Part shown: positions 20,352 to 29,632 of the stretch, piece after piece
How the letters are laid out: each line of letters opens with the position of its first letter
Position numbering within the stretch: position 1 is the stretch's first letter
Origin: Anaerolineae bacterium
GTDB lineage: Bacteria > Chloroflexota > Anaerolineae > Anaerolineales > Villigracilaceae
Reading direction: 5' to 3'
Assembly: GCA_030123675.1 (NCBI GenBank)
Contig: JASJYH010000001.1
Coordinates: forward strand, 1-64,000
Length of the DNA stretch: 64,000 nucleotides
Translations under genes and position numbers: made by a program
Notes under the pieces: generated by a model
Databases searched by the model: none
What the model was told of the DNA's origin: nothing
What the model saw: only the letters and a program-made list of their open reading frames with translations

Positions 20352-21049
20352 ATAAATCCTATCGCGTACCTATCCGTGTCCGTTTGACGCGACCAGCTGT
20401 GTTAGCCGCATTACGCTTGAGCTTTCGCATTCTTGGCCGTGTTAAAGTAAGAGGAAAAGAAAATATCCCATTGGGCAAGCCATACGTTTTGGCAATGAAC
20501 CATATTTCCATATTTGATCCGCCGCTAATCGCAAGTTTTTGGCCAGAATATTTGGAAATTATTGCTGCAGCAGAAATTTTTGACAAACCTGGTCAAGGCC
20601 AAATTTTGAAACTTTATGGGGCCATACCAATCCAGCGTGGTGGATATAATCGCACCTTAATGATGATGCTGGTTTCTATGATTAAAGGTGGATACCCTTT
20701 ACTAATTTCGCCAGAAGGTGAACGCTCCCACGTCACGGCTATGCAACGGGCATTGCCAGGGGTAGCTTACATCATCGAAAAAACCGGTGTGCCGGTTGTG
20801 CCGGCTGGCTTGGTCGGTACCACAGACGATTTTTGGCAACGTGGCAAACGCGGTCAAAAGCCACTGGTTGAAATTCGTATTGGCAAACCATTTCATCCGC
20901 CGCAAATCATCGAGAAAGGTGCTGCCAGGCGAGAAGCCCGTCAGCGTAATGCCGACTTGATCATGCGGCGCTTGGCAGGTTTGCTACCAGAAGAATATTG
21001 GGGTTATTATGCCGACTCAGTCATCTTCCCCTCCCAAACCTCTGAGTGA
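20342..21049 (+). CDS. 1-acyl-sn-glycerol-3-phosphate acyltransferase family (PlsC-like)
   Basis: MNHISIFDPPL (HxxxxD-like) and SPEGERS motifs. Confidence 0.85.
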   Translation: MYMNKSYRVPIRVRLTRPAVLAALRLSFRILGRVKVRGKENIPLGKPYVLAMNHISIFDPPLIASFWPEYLEIIAAAEIFDKPGQGQILKLYGAIPIQRGGYNRTLMMMLVSMIKGGYPLLISPEGERSHVTAMQRALPGVAYIIEKTGVPVVPAGLVGTTDDFWQRGKRGQKPLVEIRIGKPFHPPQIIEKGAARREARQRNADLIMRRLAGLLPEEYWGYYADSVIFPSQTSE

Positions 21050-21737
21050 GGTATGGAGACCAGAGTTAACGCGTTTGCCGCGGTTGCACCGCGCACGGCG
21101 TTGGTTCCGAATTTTTGGTCGGGGGTTGTGCAAATTTATCATCACGATTTTTACTAGACGAACGATAGAAGGGTTGGAAAATTTTCCAAAACAGGGCCCT
21201 GCCTTAGTGGTCATCAATCATCTGGGCGATGTAGATTCTCCATTGTTGGTTGCGTCTATACCAGCTTCGCTGGATGCTTTGGGAAAAATTGAACTTTATT
21301 ATCTCCCTGTTTTGGGAAAAATGATGGACTGGTATGGAGTCATCTGGCTACATCGTGGCCGAGCAGATCGGCGTGCAATGCGGGCTGCATTGGATGGACT
21401 CGCCCAGGGACGTATAATCGTGATTGCCCCGGAAGGGCGCTATAGTTTGATGGGTAGATTAGAAGAAGGCGGTCAGGGTGCAGCATTTTTGGCATTGAAG
21501 GCACAAGTACCGATTGTCCCAGTTGTCATGATCGGTACAGAGAACGAAGTTGTTTATGGTCATATAAAGCAGTTTAAGCGAGCCCCCGTCAGATTGAGGG
21601 TAGGAAAGGCCTTTCGACTCAGCCAGCAGTCAAATCGTCGAGTAAGGATGCGTGAGGGAACACGCCAAATCATGGAATCGCTGGCAAGATTATTGCCCGA
21701 GTCTTATCGAGGCGATTATCGTACCCTCAGCGATTAG
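21009..21737 (+). CDS. 1-acyl-sn-glycerol-3-phosphate acyltransferase family (PlsC-like), second copy
   Basis: VINHLGDVDSPLL and APEGRYSLMG motifs; overlaps preceding gene by 41 nt. Confidence 0.82.
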   Translation: MPTQSSSPPKPLSEVWRPELTRLPRLHRARRWFRIFGRGLCKFIITIFTRRTIEGLENFPKQGPALVVINHLGDVDSPLLVASIPASLDALGKIELYYLPVLGKMMDWYGVIWLHRGRADRRAMRAALDGLAQGRIIVIAPEGRYSLMGRLEEGGQGAAFLALKAQVPIVPVVMIGTENEVVYGHIKQFKRAPVRLRVGKAFRLSQQSNRRVRMREGTRQIMESLARLLPESYRGDYRTLSD

Positions 21738-21771
21738 CAATTTTGTGTCACTTACTTTTTGAGATTGAAAT

Positions 21772-21805
21772 TTGACCGATAATAAGCGTTACGGTATAAT
21801 ACCGT
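21772..21805 (+). promoter_or_regulatory. Sigma70-type promoter for rpmH with a palindrome over the -10 box
   Basis: TTGACC (21772-21777), 17-nt spacer, TATAAT (21795-21800) inside ACGGTAT-A-ATACCGT. Confidence 0.75.
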
Positions 21806-21868
21806 GCTAGTTTGTAAAATAGGCTTACAATATTTAGAATAGCAATTATCTATTTATAAGGAAAGTTT

Positions 21869-22039
21869 ATGCCGAAGAGAACGTATCAACCCAAGATCCG
21901 CAGACGTGTGCGGGTGCATGGTTTTCGTAAACGAATGTCGACCGCAGATGGGCGCAAAGTACTCAAACGCCGACGATTGCGCGGGCGCCATCGCTTAGCT
22001 GTAAAATCCAATGAGCACGTAAAGAAAGTTCGGTGGTAA
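21869..22039 (+). CDS. rpmH: 50S ribosomal protein L34
   Basis: [56 protein letters not shown] (56 aa; below the ORF track cutoff). Confidence 0.97.
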   Translation: MPKRTYQPKIRRRVRVHGFRKRMSTADGRKVLKRRRLRGRHRLAVKSNEHVKKVRW

Positions 22040-22129
22040 GTTCGCCAATTTGTTTAAACATGCAAGGCAGTGTCCAAACCCCACCTACCGCTTTGAGAAA
22101 TCAAGTTCATTCAGTGATTAGAGGCTCGG

Positions 22130-22468
22130 GTGCAGCACAAATTCCGGCTGACTCGATCGATTGATATCAAGCGGGTGCGGCGCACAGGAAAATCTTTTGC
22201 CCACCCATATGTTGTGTTGATAGCACAAGCGAGTGAAGCGCCCAGCGTGCGTGTGGGGGTGACAGCCGGCCGTTCTGTCGGAGGGGCTGTGCAACGCAAC
22301 AGAGCCAAACGACTCTTGCGCGAGGCCGTTCGGCCTTTATTACCCGACCTGCTCCCAGGCTGGGAATTAATCCTGATCGCAAGACCAGCATTACGTATTG
22401 CACCCTTATTAGACATTCGCCAAGCGTTATCAGGTTTACTCCGTCGTGCAAAAATAATCTCCATATGA
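22130..22468 (+). CDS. rnpA: Ribonuclease P protein component
   Basis: HKFRLTRSIDIKRVRRTGKSFAHPYVVLIA, GRSVGGAVQRNRAKRLLREAVR; GTG start; between rpmH and yidD. Confidence 0.95.
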   Translation: MQHKFRLTRSIDIKRVRRTGKSFAHPYVVLIAQASEAPSVRVGVTAGRSVGGAVQRNRAKRLLREAVRPLLPDLLPGWELILIARPALRIAPLLDIRQALSGLLRRAKIISI

Positions 22469-22758
22469 AAACTGAATATTACCCCACAAATGATTATCCC
22501 CATGAGCCGCGTTTGCGGGACTTGGCGTTTACAATTAAAAATTTGCCGAGATTAGTCATTTTGAGCCTTATTCGTTTGTATCAGAAAACTATCTCACGTG
22601 GCCTACCTGAGGGAACTTGTCGGTTCTATCCGTCTTGCTCTCACTATGGCTACCAATCCGTTTATAAATTTGGTGCGCTCAAAGGCTCACTAATGGCCAC
22701 CTGGAGGGTCTTGCGTTGCAATCCCTTCAACGATGGTGGTTATGACCCAGTCCCCTAG
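22465..22758 (+). CDS. yidD: Membrane protein insertion efficiency factor
   Basis: LIRLYQKTISRGLPEGTCRFYPSCSHYGYQSVYKFGALKGSLMATWRVLRCNPFNDGGYDPVP; ATGA overlap with rnpA. Confidence 0.95.
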   Translation: MKTEYYPTNDYPHEPRLRDLAFTIKNLPRLVILSLIRLYQKTISRGLPEGTCRFYPSCSHYGYQSVYKFGALKGSLMATWRVLRCNPFNDGGYDPVP

Positions 22759-22774
22759 GAGAAAATTTACCTCA

Positions 22775-23887
22775 ATGAATCCGAAGAAAATCCTTTTTGT
22801 TTTAATGTCTGTGTTCGCCGCTATTCTGCTCAGTGGTTGTGGCACAGGATTTGGCTTTACCAATAGTTGGCCTGGACTAACATCCGATGGCGAGATAATC
22901 TATCTTGCTTCTGGGCCCCATGTATATGCCATCCGAATGAGCGACGGGCAGGAAATTTGGCGTTACCCTGAAGCTCCTAACGCTAGTTTGCAATTCATTG
23001 CGCAACCGGCTATAGCGCCTGATGGGAGTGTCATTGTCGGTTCAACAGGGAAGGAGTTTAAATTGGTTGCGCTAGACCCAACCAATTTAAAGGGAGTTGA
23101 ATTTAAAACCCCCGCTGAAAAGTGGGTCTTCTCAGAAGCCAAATCCGGCTGGATTGCTGGTGCCCTTATTCTGAACGACAAAGTTTTTGCCCCAAACTCC
23201 GATGGCACCCTGTATGTGATCGATCTTGAAGATGGGTTTTCCACCAAGTCGTCCTTGAAAAATATCGATCTTGGGGGTGTATTATGGGCACAGCCAAGCA
23301 CAGATGGCAACCTGGTCTTTGTTGCATCCATGGATCACCATCTTTATGCTATTGATCCCAACACATACAAATTTGGCTGGCCTGCGATCGAATTAGGAGG
23401 AGCCATTCCTGGGACTCCGGCAATTGGTCCGGATGGCAGCTTATATATAGGTTCGTTTGCATCGGAGGTCGTTAAAGTAAATCTTGCTTCAGGAGCGAGC
23501 ACATTGTTAATCGGCACGCAGGGTTGGGTCTGGGGTGGACCGGTGACAGATGAGCAGAATATATATTTTGGAGACTTGGAAGGTAACTTGTTTGCTGTAG
23601 ATGCCAAAAGCGGTCGTCAGCTCTGGACTATCCAACCCGATGGCCCGGTTGTTGGTAGTCCATTGTTGGTCAACGAAACCATTGTGTTCGTTACTGAATC
23701 AGGCTCAGCTTATGGGGTAGACAGCCAGGGTAAAATTATCTGGCAGAGAGACGTTGGCGGGAAAATATATACTGCACCAGTTGCTGGTTCCGACCGAATT
23801 ATTGTTGCTCCTTTGGAAGCCGGGTTTCATTTGGCATTTCTTGACGCCAACGGGAATCAGGTTAATACTTTTACCCCTGAGAACTAA
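22775..23887 (+). CDS. PQQ-like beta-propeller lipoprotein
   Basis: MNPKKILFVLMSVFAAILLSGCGTG signal/lipobox; repeated blades ending LYVIDLEDG, LYAIDPNT, LFAVDAKSGRQLW; AGGAGA SD supports start at 22775. Confidence 0.85.
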   Translation: MNPKKILFVLMSVFAAILLSGCGTGFGFTNSWPGLTSDGEIIYLASGPHVYAIRMSDGQEIWRYPEAPNASLQFIAQPAIAPDGSVIVGSTGKEFKLVALDPTNLKGVEFKTPAEKWVFSEAKSGWIAGALILNDKVFAPNSDGTLYVIDLEDGFSTKSSLKNIDLGGVLWAQPSTDGNLVFVASMDHHLYAIDPNTYKFGWPAIELGGAIPGTPAIGPDGSLYIGSFASEVVKVNLASGASTLLIGTQGWVWGGPVTDEQNIYFGDLEGNLFAVDAKSGRQLWTIQPDGPVVGSPLLVNETIVFVTESGSAYGVDSQGKIIWQRDVGGKIYTAPVAGSDRIIVAPLEAGFHLAFLDANGNQVNTFTPEN

Positions 23888-23898
23888 GGAATTTAACT

Positions 23899-24699
23899 AT
23901 GTGGAATACCATAATTATTCACCCATTTACAAACATGCTCCTGTATATCTATTCTTTGTTGGTAGATATTCCGGGCGCGTTTGGGTGGGCGATAATATTG
24001 TTTACCGTTTTGATCAAGGTCATAACTTGGCCGCTTAATGCCCAGCAATTGAAGGGCGCCCAAGCTATGCAAGAACTACAAAAAGACAAAGAATGGCAAA
24101 AAATTCAAAAGAAATATAAAAAGGACAAGGAAAAACTTGCAAAAGAACAGATGCGGATATACAAAGAGAGAGGCATTAGTCCATTTAGTTCTTGTTTACC
24201 TATGTTGGTCCAGTTCCCGATAATTATTGGTTTGTATCAGGCCATCATTCGGTCCTTGGCATCTGCGCCTCTTGGGCTGCTTGACCTAGCTCAAGGCCTT
24301 TACTCATCATTAGATGCAGCCGCTCTCATTCCACTCAATAGCCGCTTTTTTTGGATGGATTTGGGCCTCCCAGAGGGAATTCCACTCCCATTTGAGATCT
24401 CATTTCTTCCGAACGGGTTACCTACACTGGCCTTAATAGTGGCAGTAACAACATACATTCAATCGAAACTGACTATGCCGGTTTCCGGTAACCCCAATGA
24501 TCCATCTGCAAATATGTCTAGGCAGATGATTATGATTATGCCTTTTATGCTTGGTTACTTCGCACTCACCTTCCCTTCAGGTTTGGCAGTTTACTTTGTC
24601 ACCAGCAACCTGCTAGGAATCTTCCAGTATGCTGTCACTGGGCGTGCAAATTGGAAAAACCTGCTGCCCGGCGGCGATAAGCTAGTTACAACTAGATAG
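23899..24699 (+). CDS. yidC: YidC/Oxa1 membrane protein insertase
   Basis: FGWAIILFTVLIKVITWPLNAQQLKGAQAMQELQ..YKERGISPFSSCLPMLVQFPIIIGLYQAI. Confidence 0.95.
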   Translation: MWNTIIIHPFTNMLLYIYSLLVDIPGAFGWAIILFTVLIKVITWPLNAQQLKGAQAMQELQKDKEWQKIQKKYKKDKEKLAKEQMRIYKERGISPFSSCLPMLVQFPIIIGLYQAIIRSLASAPLGLLDLAQGLYSSLDAAALIPLNSRFFWMDLGLPEGIPLPFEISFLPNGLPTLALIVAVTTYIQSKLTMPVSGNPNDPSANMSRQMIMIMPFMLGYFALTFPSGLAVYFVTSNLLGIFQYAVTGRANWKNLLPGGDKLVTTR

Positions 24700-24717
24700 G
24701 GAATAAGGGAGGGATCC

Positions 24718-25506
24718 ATGAACGAGAAACCAACGCTCGAGATCATTGCCCCCACTGTTGAAGAAGCTCTCACGCAGGGCTTGGCACAGCTGGGCCTACC
24801 AGCCGAAGCCGTTAGTTTGGAAGTGCTAGATGCGGGCACAAAAGGTTTGTTTGGATTAGGGGGACGGCAAGTCCGTGTGCGTTTGACAATTAAATCAGAC
24901 GATGATGATGAAATAGCTGCACCCGCTTCAGCTCCTTACAGTAAAGCTGCTACCGAGAAATCGTCGAAAATCCAAAAGAAAAAGAAAAGTAAGCAGAAAG
25001 CAAAAGGTTCTGCCACTAAAGAAAAAGGAACGCCAGCCGGAATTTTAAACTTGGTGGAAGAGACCGTCTCAAAATTGCTGTTTCATATGAACATGCAAGC
25101 ACAAATCTCTGCTGAGTATGCAGAATCTGATCGAGAAGGACGGAAAACTATCCACGTGGATATACGAGGTGAAGATCTAAGTGGCCTCATTGGTCGTCGT
25201 TCAGAGACCTTGAACGCCTTTCAATATATTGCCAGCTTGATGGTTGGCAAGGAAGTGGAGCAATGGGTGCACCTTGTTGTTGATGTCGAAGGGCATCGCA
25301 GCCGTCGGGAGGATCAATTGCGTCGTATGGCTAACCGACTGTCTGAGCAGGTCATAAAAACTGGGCGCCGTCAAGTGTTGGAGCCAATGTCTGCTGGCGA
25401 ACGCCGTATAATCCATATTGAGTTGCAGGAGCATCCGGCGGTCATTACCGAAAGTATAGGTGCAGACCCATATCGCAAAGTGTCGATCATTCCTAAAGAT
25501 TCTTAA
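24718..25506 (+). CDS. jag: Jag/KhpB (SpoIIIJ-associated) KH-R3H RNA-binding protein
   Basis: Jag_N GTKGLFGLGGRQVRVRL, KH LIGRRSETLNAFQYIASLMV, R3H SAGERRIIHIELQEHPAVITESIG. Confidence 0.93.
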   Translation: MNEKPTLEIIAPTVEEALTQGLAQLGLPAEAVSLEVLDAGTKGLFGLGGRQVRVRLTIKSDDDDEIAAPASAPYSKAATEKSSKIQKKKKSKQKAKGSATKEKGTPAGILNLVEETVSKLLFHMNMQAQISAEYAESDREGRKTIHVDIRGEDLSGLIGRRSETLNAFQYIASLMVGKEVEQWVHLVVDVEGHRSRREDQLRRMANRLSEQVIKTGRRQVLEPMSAGERRIIHIELQEHPAVITESIGADPYRKVSIIPKDS

Positions 25507-25542
25507 ATATGATAAAGGGGCCGATGCAGCCGCCCCTCAGTG

Positions 25543-25555
25543 TATAATTTGTTCA
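25543..25555 (+). promoter_or_regulatory. -10 box TATAAT placed 6 nt before ATG (leaderless candidate)
   Basis: gTATAATttgttcATG. Confidence 0.5.
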
Positions 25556-26403
25556 TGGATAACCTGAGCCTCCTGGAGCCAGTGGATTATTTGGTCATTG
25601 GGCATGTTTCTCAAGACCTAACTTCCTTCAGCGTCTGTCTGGGTGGAACAGCCGTTTATTCTGCACTAACAGCCCGAGCTTTGGGACTGCGAGTGGGAGT
25701 CGTCACTGCCAGTGGGGAAACATTAGATTTGTCCGCGCTGCAAGATGTTATGGTTATATCAACCCAGTCAGATCGGAGCACTATGTTTGAAAATATCAAT
25801 ACGGAAAACGGGCGTAAACAGCTCTTACATCATCAGGCTACCTCACTGACATTCGAGAGTGTGCCAGAAATTTGGCGCCGATCTGCTATCATTCATCTCG
25901 GGCCGATCGCACAAGAAATTGATGCAAATTTGCCAGATCTCTTTGCACCCTCCTTATTGGGACTGACCCCACAAGGATGGTTGCGCAGCTGGGATGAGAT
26001 TGGCCAGGTTACGGAATCGAAATGGGTAAACGCCGAGCAAGCTCTGGGTCAAGCTGGAGCCGTTGTAGTCAGCATTGAGGATGTAGCCGGTGACGAAGAG
26101 CAGCTCGAGTTCATGGCCAGCCACACTCGTGTTTTGGTTGTCACTGAGGGGGCCGCAGGATCACGTGTCTACTGGCATGGCGATCAACGGCGCTTCCAGG
26201 CTCCAGAGGTGGAGGAGGTAGATTCGACCGGAGCAGGTGATATTTATGCCGCAGCTTTTTTCATTCGATTGCAGGCTACCCGTGATCCGTGGGAGTCGGC
26301 TCGATTTGCAACCCAATTGGCAGCACGTTCAGTAACACGCACGGCGGTGGAAAGCATTCCGACTGTTGAAGAAATTCAAGCATGTATGGTGGAGGTTCTA
26401 TAG
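25555..26403 (+). CDS. PfkB-family carbohydrate kinase
   Basis: LGGTAVYSALTARALGLRVGVVTASG; DSTGAGDIYAAAFFIRL. Confidence 0.88.
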   Translation: MDNLSLLEPVDYLVIGHVSQDLTSFSVCLGGTAVYSALTARALGLRVGVVTASGETLDLSALQDVMVISTQSDRSTMFENINTENGRKQLLHHQATSLTFESVPEIWRRSAIIHLGPIAQEIDANLPDLFAPSLLGLTPQGWLRSWDEIGQVTESKWVNAEQALGQAGAVVVSIEDVAGDEEQLEFMASHTRVLVVTEGAAGSRVYWHGDQRRFQAPEVEEVDSTGAGDIYAAAFFIRLQATRDPWESARFATQLAARSVTRTAVESIPTVEEIQACMVEVL

Positions 26404-26406
26404 ATT

Positions 26407-27195
26407 ATGGGAAGAATTTATACGATTGTTAACCAGAAAGGCGGGGTGGGTAAAACTACGACCGTTATCAATTTGGGAGCTTACCTGGCTAATTTTGGCC
26501 AGAAAGTTTTAATTGTGGATTTGGATCCGCAGGCAAATGCCACTTCCTGCCTGGGTGTGGACAAGAATACAGTGAAAGGCAGCACGTATGATGTTTTGTT
26601 AGGAACAGCCACCCCGAATTCACTGGTGCTATTTAATGATCGTCTAAATATATCAATACTACCCTCTTCTCCGTCGTTGGCTGGGGCAGAGGTGGAACTT
26701 GTGGATCAGTCCGACCGGGAGTCGCGATTAGAGCGGGCTCTTACTCCGTTGACAGACCGCTATGATTATATTTTGATCGACTGCCCGCCTTCGTTAGGAT
26801 TGCTGACGTTAAATGGTTTGGTGGCCGCTCGCGATGGCGTCATAATTCCGGTACAGTGTGAATATCTTGCATTGGAAGGATTGGGCCAATTAACACATAC
26901 TTTAAAGCTCGTGCGCTCTGGATTGTTTCCCGATCTTAAAGTGCGCGGGGTCCTTCTAACTATGTTCGACGGCCGCACCAAACTGTCTGTAGATGTAGTG
27001 GCTGAAGTCAATAATCATTTCCCGGATAACGCCTTCAAAACTGTGGTGCCCCGAAATATCCGTTTGGCTGAAGCCCCTTCTTACGGCCTTCCGGTATCAT
27101 CCTATGCGCCTGACTCATCTGGCGGGCAAGCCTACGAAGGGTTAGCAAGTGAATTGCTGAAAGGGGATGGTGTAAAGGATCCAGCGATGGGTTGA
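26407..27195 (+). CDS. parA: Chromosome partitioning ATPase ParA/Soj
   Basis: IVNQKGGVGKTTTVINLGAYLANFGQKVLIVDLDPQANATSCLG. Confidence 0.95.
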   Translation: MGRIYTIVNQKGGVGKTTTVINLGAYLANFGQKVLIVDLDPQANATSCLGVDKNTVKGSTYDVLLGTATPNSLVLFNDRLNISILPSSPSLAGAEVELVDQSDRESRLERALTPLTDRYDYILIDCPPSLGLLTLNGLVAARDGVIIPVQCEYLALEGLGQLTHTLKLVRSGLFPDLKVRGVLLTMFDGRTKLSVDVVAEVNNHFPDNAFKTVVPRNIRLAEAPSYGLPVSSYAPDSSGGQAYEGLASELLKGDGVKDPAMG

Positions 27196-27470
27196 CCTGA
27201 TGTCTTTTTCGTAAATTGGCCACTAACACCTGAAGGTATGGTTATAGAACAAGGGAAAAAAATAAATTTTCCATAAAACTATGCGATGTGGCCGTAAATA
27301 GGGATATTTTATCATTCGCAATCCGTTTTTTTTTGAATTAATTCCCCGTTTCGTGAAATGTCCGGAATCTTTGTGAAGCAGTATAATAAAGTAAAAAACC
27401 ATCTTTCTGTGTTCATCCACGGCCAAAATAAAGAAAATATCAAGTAGTTAGAATTGGTAAGGAATTAATC

Positions 27471-28388
27471 ATGCCAAAACGACCAGGTCTCGGTAAAGGA
27501 TTAGAGGCCCTTATACCCTCGACGGAAAGCTCCCAGCAACTTGCAGCAGGGGAAGGCGGCGTTCTACAACTATCCGTTGATGTGATCTCTCCTAACCCTC
27601 GCCAGCCACGAAGTGGTGGCTTTGATGAAAAAGACCTAAAGGAACTTGCAGATTCTATTCGTGAACATGGCATTATTCAACCTTTAATCGTCTCATCGTC
27701 TGACGGCAAAAATTACACACTTATTGTAGGCGAGCGTCGTTTGCGTGCCGCCAAACAGGTAGGACTTCTCACTGTTCCAGCGGTGATGCGCGAGGTTAGT
27801 GATCGTGAGTTTTTGGAACTTGCACTAATTGAGAATATCCAACGAGCCGAGTTAAATCCGTTGGAGGAGGCGGAAGCATATCGACAATTAACCGAGGATT
27901 TCAAACTTTCTCATGAGGAAGTCGCCCAACGCGTGGGAAAAAGCCGCCCCGCAGTTAGCAATACGATGCGTTTGTTGCAGCTTTCTGAAACTGTCAAAAA
28001 TACATTGATCGCGAGCTATGCTCATTATGATGAGGATGATGTGGACATCGACCAACAGAGTCAAAATAAATTTCATCTGAGTGAGGGGCACGCACGTTCC
28101 TTATTGAGTTTGTCCACACATAAAGCACAAGATGCGGCATTAAAAACAATAGAGGCGGGTAAACTCAATGTCCGTCAGACTGAAGAACTCGTTAAAAGAT
28201 ATGGTGGGGATAGAAAACCACCTGTTCCGAAAAAAACTACAACCCCCGAATTAGACGATCTGGAAAAACAGCTGGAGAGGAGCCTCGAAACCGAGGTCAG
28301 ATTGCGACCTGGGAAAAAGGGTGGTACTGTGACCATTCGCTATTATTCAGATGAAGATTTTGAAAAACTATTGAAAAGATTGTTGTAA
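27471..28388 (+). CDS. parB: Chromosome partitioning protein ParB/Spo0J
   Basis: RPGLGKGLEALIP; PNPRQPRSGGFDEKDLKELADSIREHGIIQPLIV; ERRLRAAKQVGL; ALIENIQRAELNPLEEAEAY. Confidence 0.95.
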   Translation: MPKRPGLGKGLEALIPSTESSQQLAAGEGGVLQLSVDVISPNPRQPRSGGFDEKDLKELADSIREHGIIQPLIVSSSDGKNYTLIVGERRLRAAKQVGLLTVPAVMREVSDREFLELALIENIQRAELNPLEEAEAYRQLTEDFKLSHEEVAQRVGKSRPAVSNTMRLLQLSETVKNTLIASYAHYDEDDVDIDQQSQNKFHLSEGHARSLLSLSTHKAQDAALKTIEAGKLNVRQTEELVKRYGGDRKPPVPKKTTTPELDDLEKQLERSLETEVRLRPGKKGGTVTIRYYSDEDFEKLLKRLL

Positions 28389-28597
28389 TAATCGTGAGGG
28401 TCATACCCAATTGCACCAATCAATGCCCTGGGACAATACAGCCCTTTCCTAAATAAATCGGCCCCCGAATCAAAGACACTAGATCGAACTCTAAAGCCGT
28501 TCAAAGGATAGGCTAGTTTATTGTTAGCCTGGAGATTAGACGCTTAGACACGGCTTAATTAATTTTGCTCGGTAAATGGGTATTCTAGATATCACTG

Positions 28598-29617
28598 ATG
28601 GCTAAACAAATTCAACTCACCCCCGAAATGCTCGTTCCGCGCCTGGGCGAATATCTAGTAAAACATAAATACATTACCAAATCAAATCTTAAAAAAGCGC
28701 TTGCTCTGCAAAAGGAAAAGGTTTCCAATCACAAGACCTATTTGTTAGGCCAGGCCCTGATCGATCTCAAGCTGATTGATCGGATTATCCTTGATCAAGC
28801 GGTTACGGAGCAGATCATCAAGTTGCGCTCAGCTTTGGAGGCGGCCAACCGCAATCTGGAACTACGCGTTCAAGAGCGTACTTCCGAATTAAAAGAAGCA
28901 CTAGAAAGACTTTCTGAACTAAATCAACTAAAAGCCAATTTAATTAGCAATGTCTCACATGAATTGCGTACACCACTAACCCATGTAAAGGGTTATATTG
29001 ATCTAATGATTACAGGTTCGCTAGGGCCTATCTCAAATGAGCAACGGCAAGCCCTCGAGGTGAGTCAAAAAGCAGCTGCTCGATTAGAAGCAATGATCGA
29101 AGATTTGATCATGTTCTCTTTGACATCGAAAGGTAATTTCAGTATTAAACAGGAAGAAATTGATATTGGTCGATTGGCGGGAAACGCAGTAAATTCCGCT
29201 ACTGAAAAAGCTTCAGAAAGAGATGTGACAGTTCAGGCGGAACTAGAGGCTGATTTGCCCCTTGTGCAGGCAGATTCGCAGAAAATTGCTTGGGTATTCT
29301 CTCAACTTTTAGATAACGGTATCAAATTTACTCCTGCAGGAGGACGTGTTGAGGTAAAGATAGTCAAGGAGGCTGAAAAACTTGTAATGGTCACAGTTAC
29401 AGATAGTGGTATTGGAATCCCTTCGTCCCAAATCAGTGAAATATTTGAACCTTTCCACCAATTGGATAGCTCGTCCACCCGTCGTATTGGTGGTGCAGGT
29501 CTGGGCCTATCTTTGGTAAGACAAATTGTGGAAGCGCATGGTTCAATGTTAGATGTACACTCGATAGAGGGACATGGGACTAGGTTTCGGTTTCCATTAT
29601 TAGTAGTTGATTCATAA
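28598..29617 (+). CDS. Sensor histidine kinase with N-terminal T2SSE_N/MshEN-like helical region
   Basis: SNVSHELRTPLTHVKGY H-box, DSGIGIPSSQISEIFEPFHQLD and GAGLGLSLVRQIVEAHG; N-term LGEYLVKHKYITKSNLKKALALQK..LGQALIDLKLIDRIILDQAVTEQ. Confidence 0.88.
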   Translation: MAKQIQLTPEMLVPRLGEYLVKHKYITKSNLKKALALQKEKVSNHKTYLLGQALIDLKLIDRIILDQAVTEQIIKLRSALEAANRNLELRVQERTSELKEALERLSELNQLKANLISNVSHELRTPLTHVKGYIDLMITGSLGPISNEQRQALEVSQKAAARLEAMIEDLIMFSLTSKGNFSIKQEEIDIGRLAGNAVNSATEKASERDVTVQAELEADLPLVQADSQKIAWVFSQLLDNGIKFTPAGGRVEVKIVKEAEKLVMVTVTDSGIGIPSSQISEIFEPFHQLDSSSTRRIGGAGLGLSLVRQIVEAHGSMLDVHSIEGHGTRFRFPLLVVDS

Positions 29618-29618
29618 G

Positions 29619-29632
29619 TATTCTTTTCGATA
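29619..29632 (+). promoter_or_regulatory. -10-like TATTCT 7 nt before ATG (leaderless candidate)
   Basis: TATTCTtttcgatATG. Confidence 0.3.

Noticed and set aside
21738-21868. oriC/DnaA-box cluster upstream of rpmH
   Set aside because: No TTATCCACA-like boxes were seen in this gap and dnaA is not adjacent; the region is explained by the rpmH promoter
25514-25539. AGGGGC...GCCCCT hairpin after jag as a terminator
   Set aside because: No T-run follows and the downstream bases form the candidate -10 box for the pfkB gene
27346-27360. CGTTTCGTGAAATG as a parS site
   Set aside because: Two bases shorter than the parS consensus (TGTTTCACGTGAAACA) and lacking the central ACGT; noted only as weak
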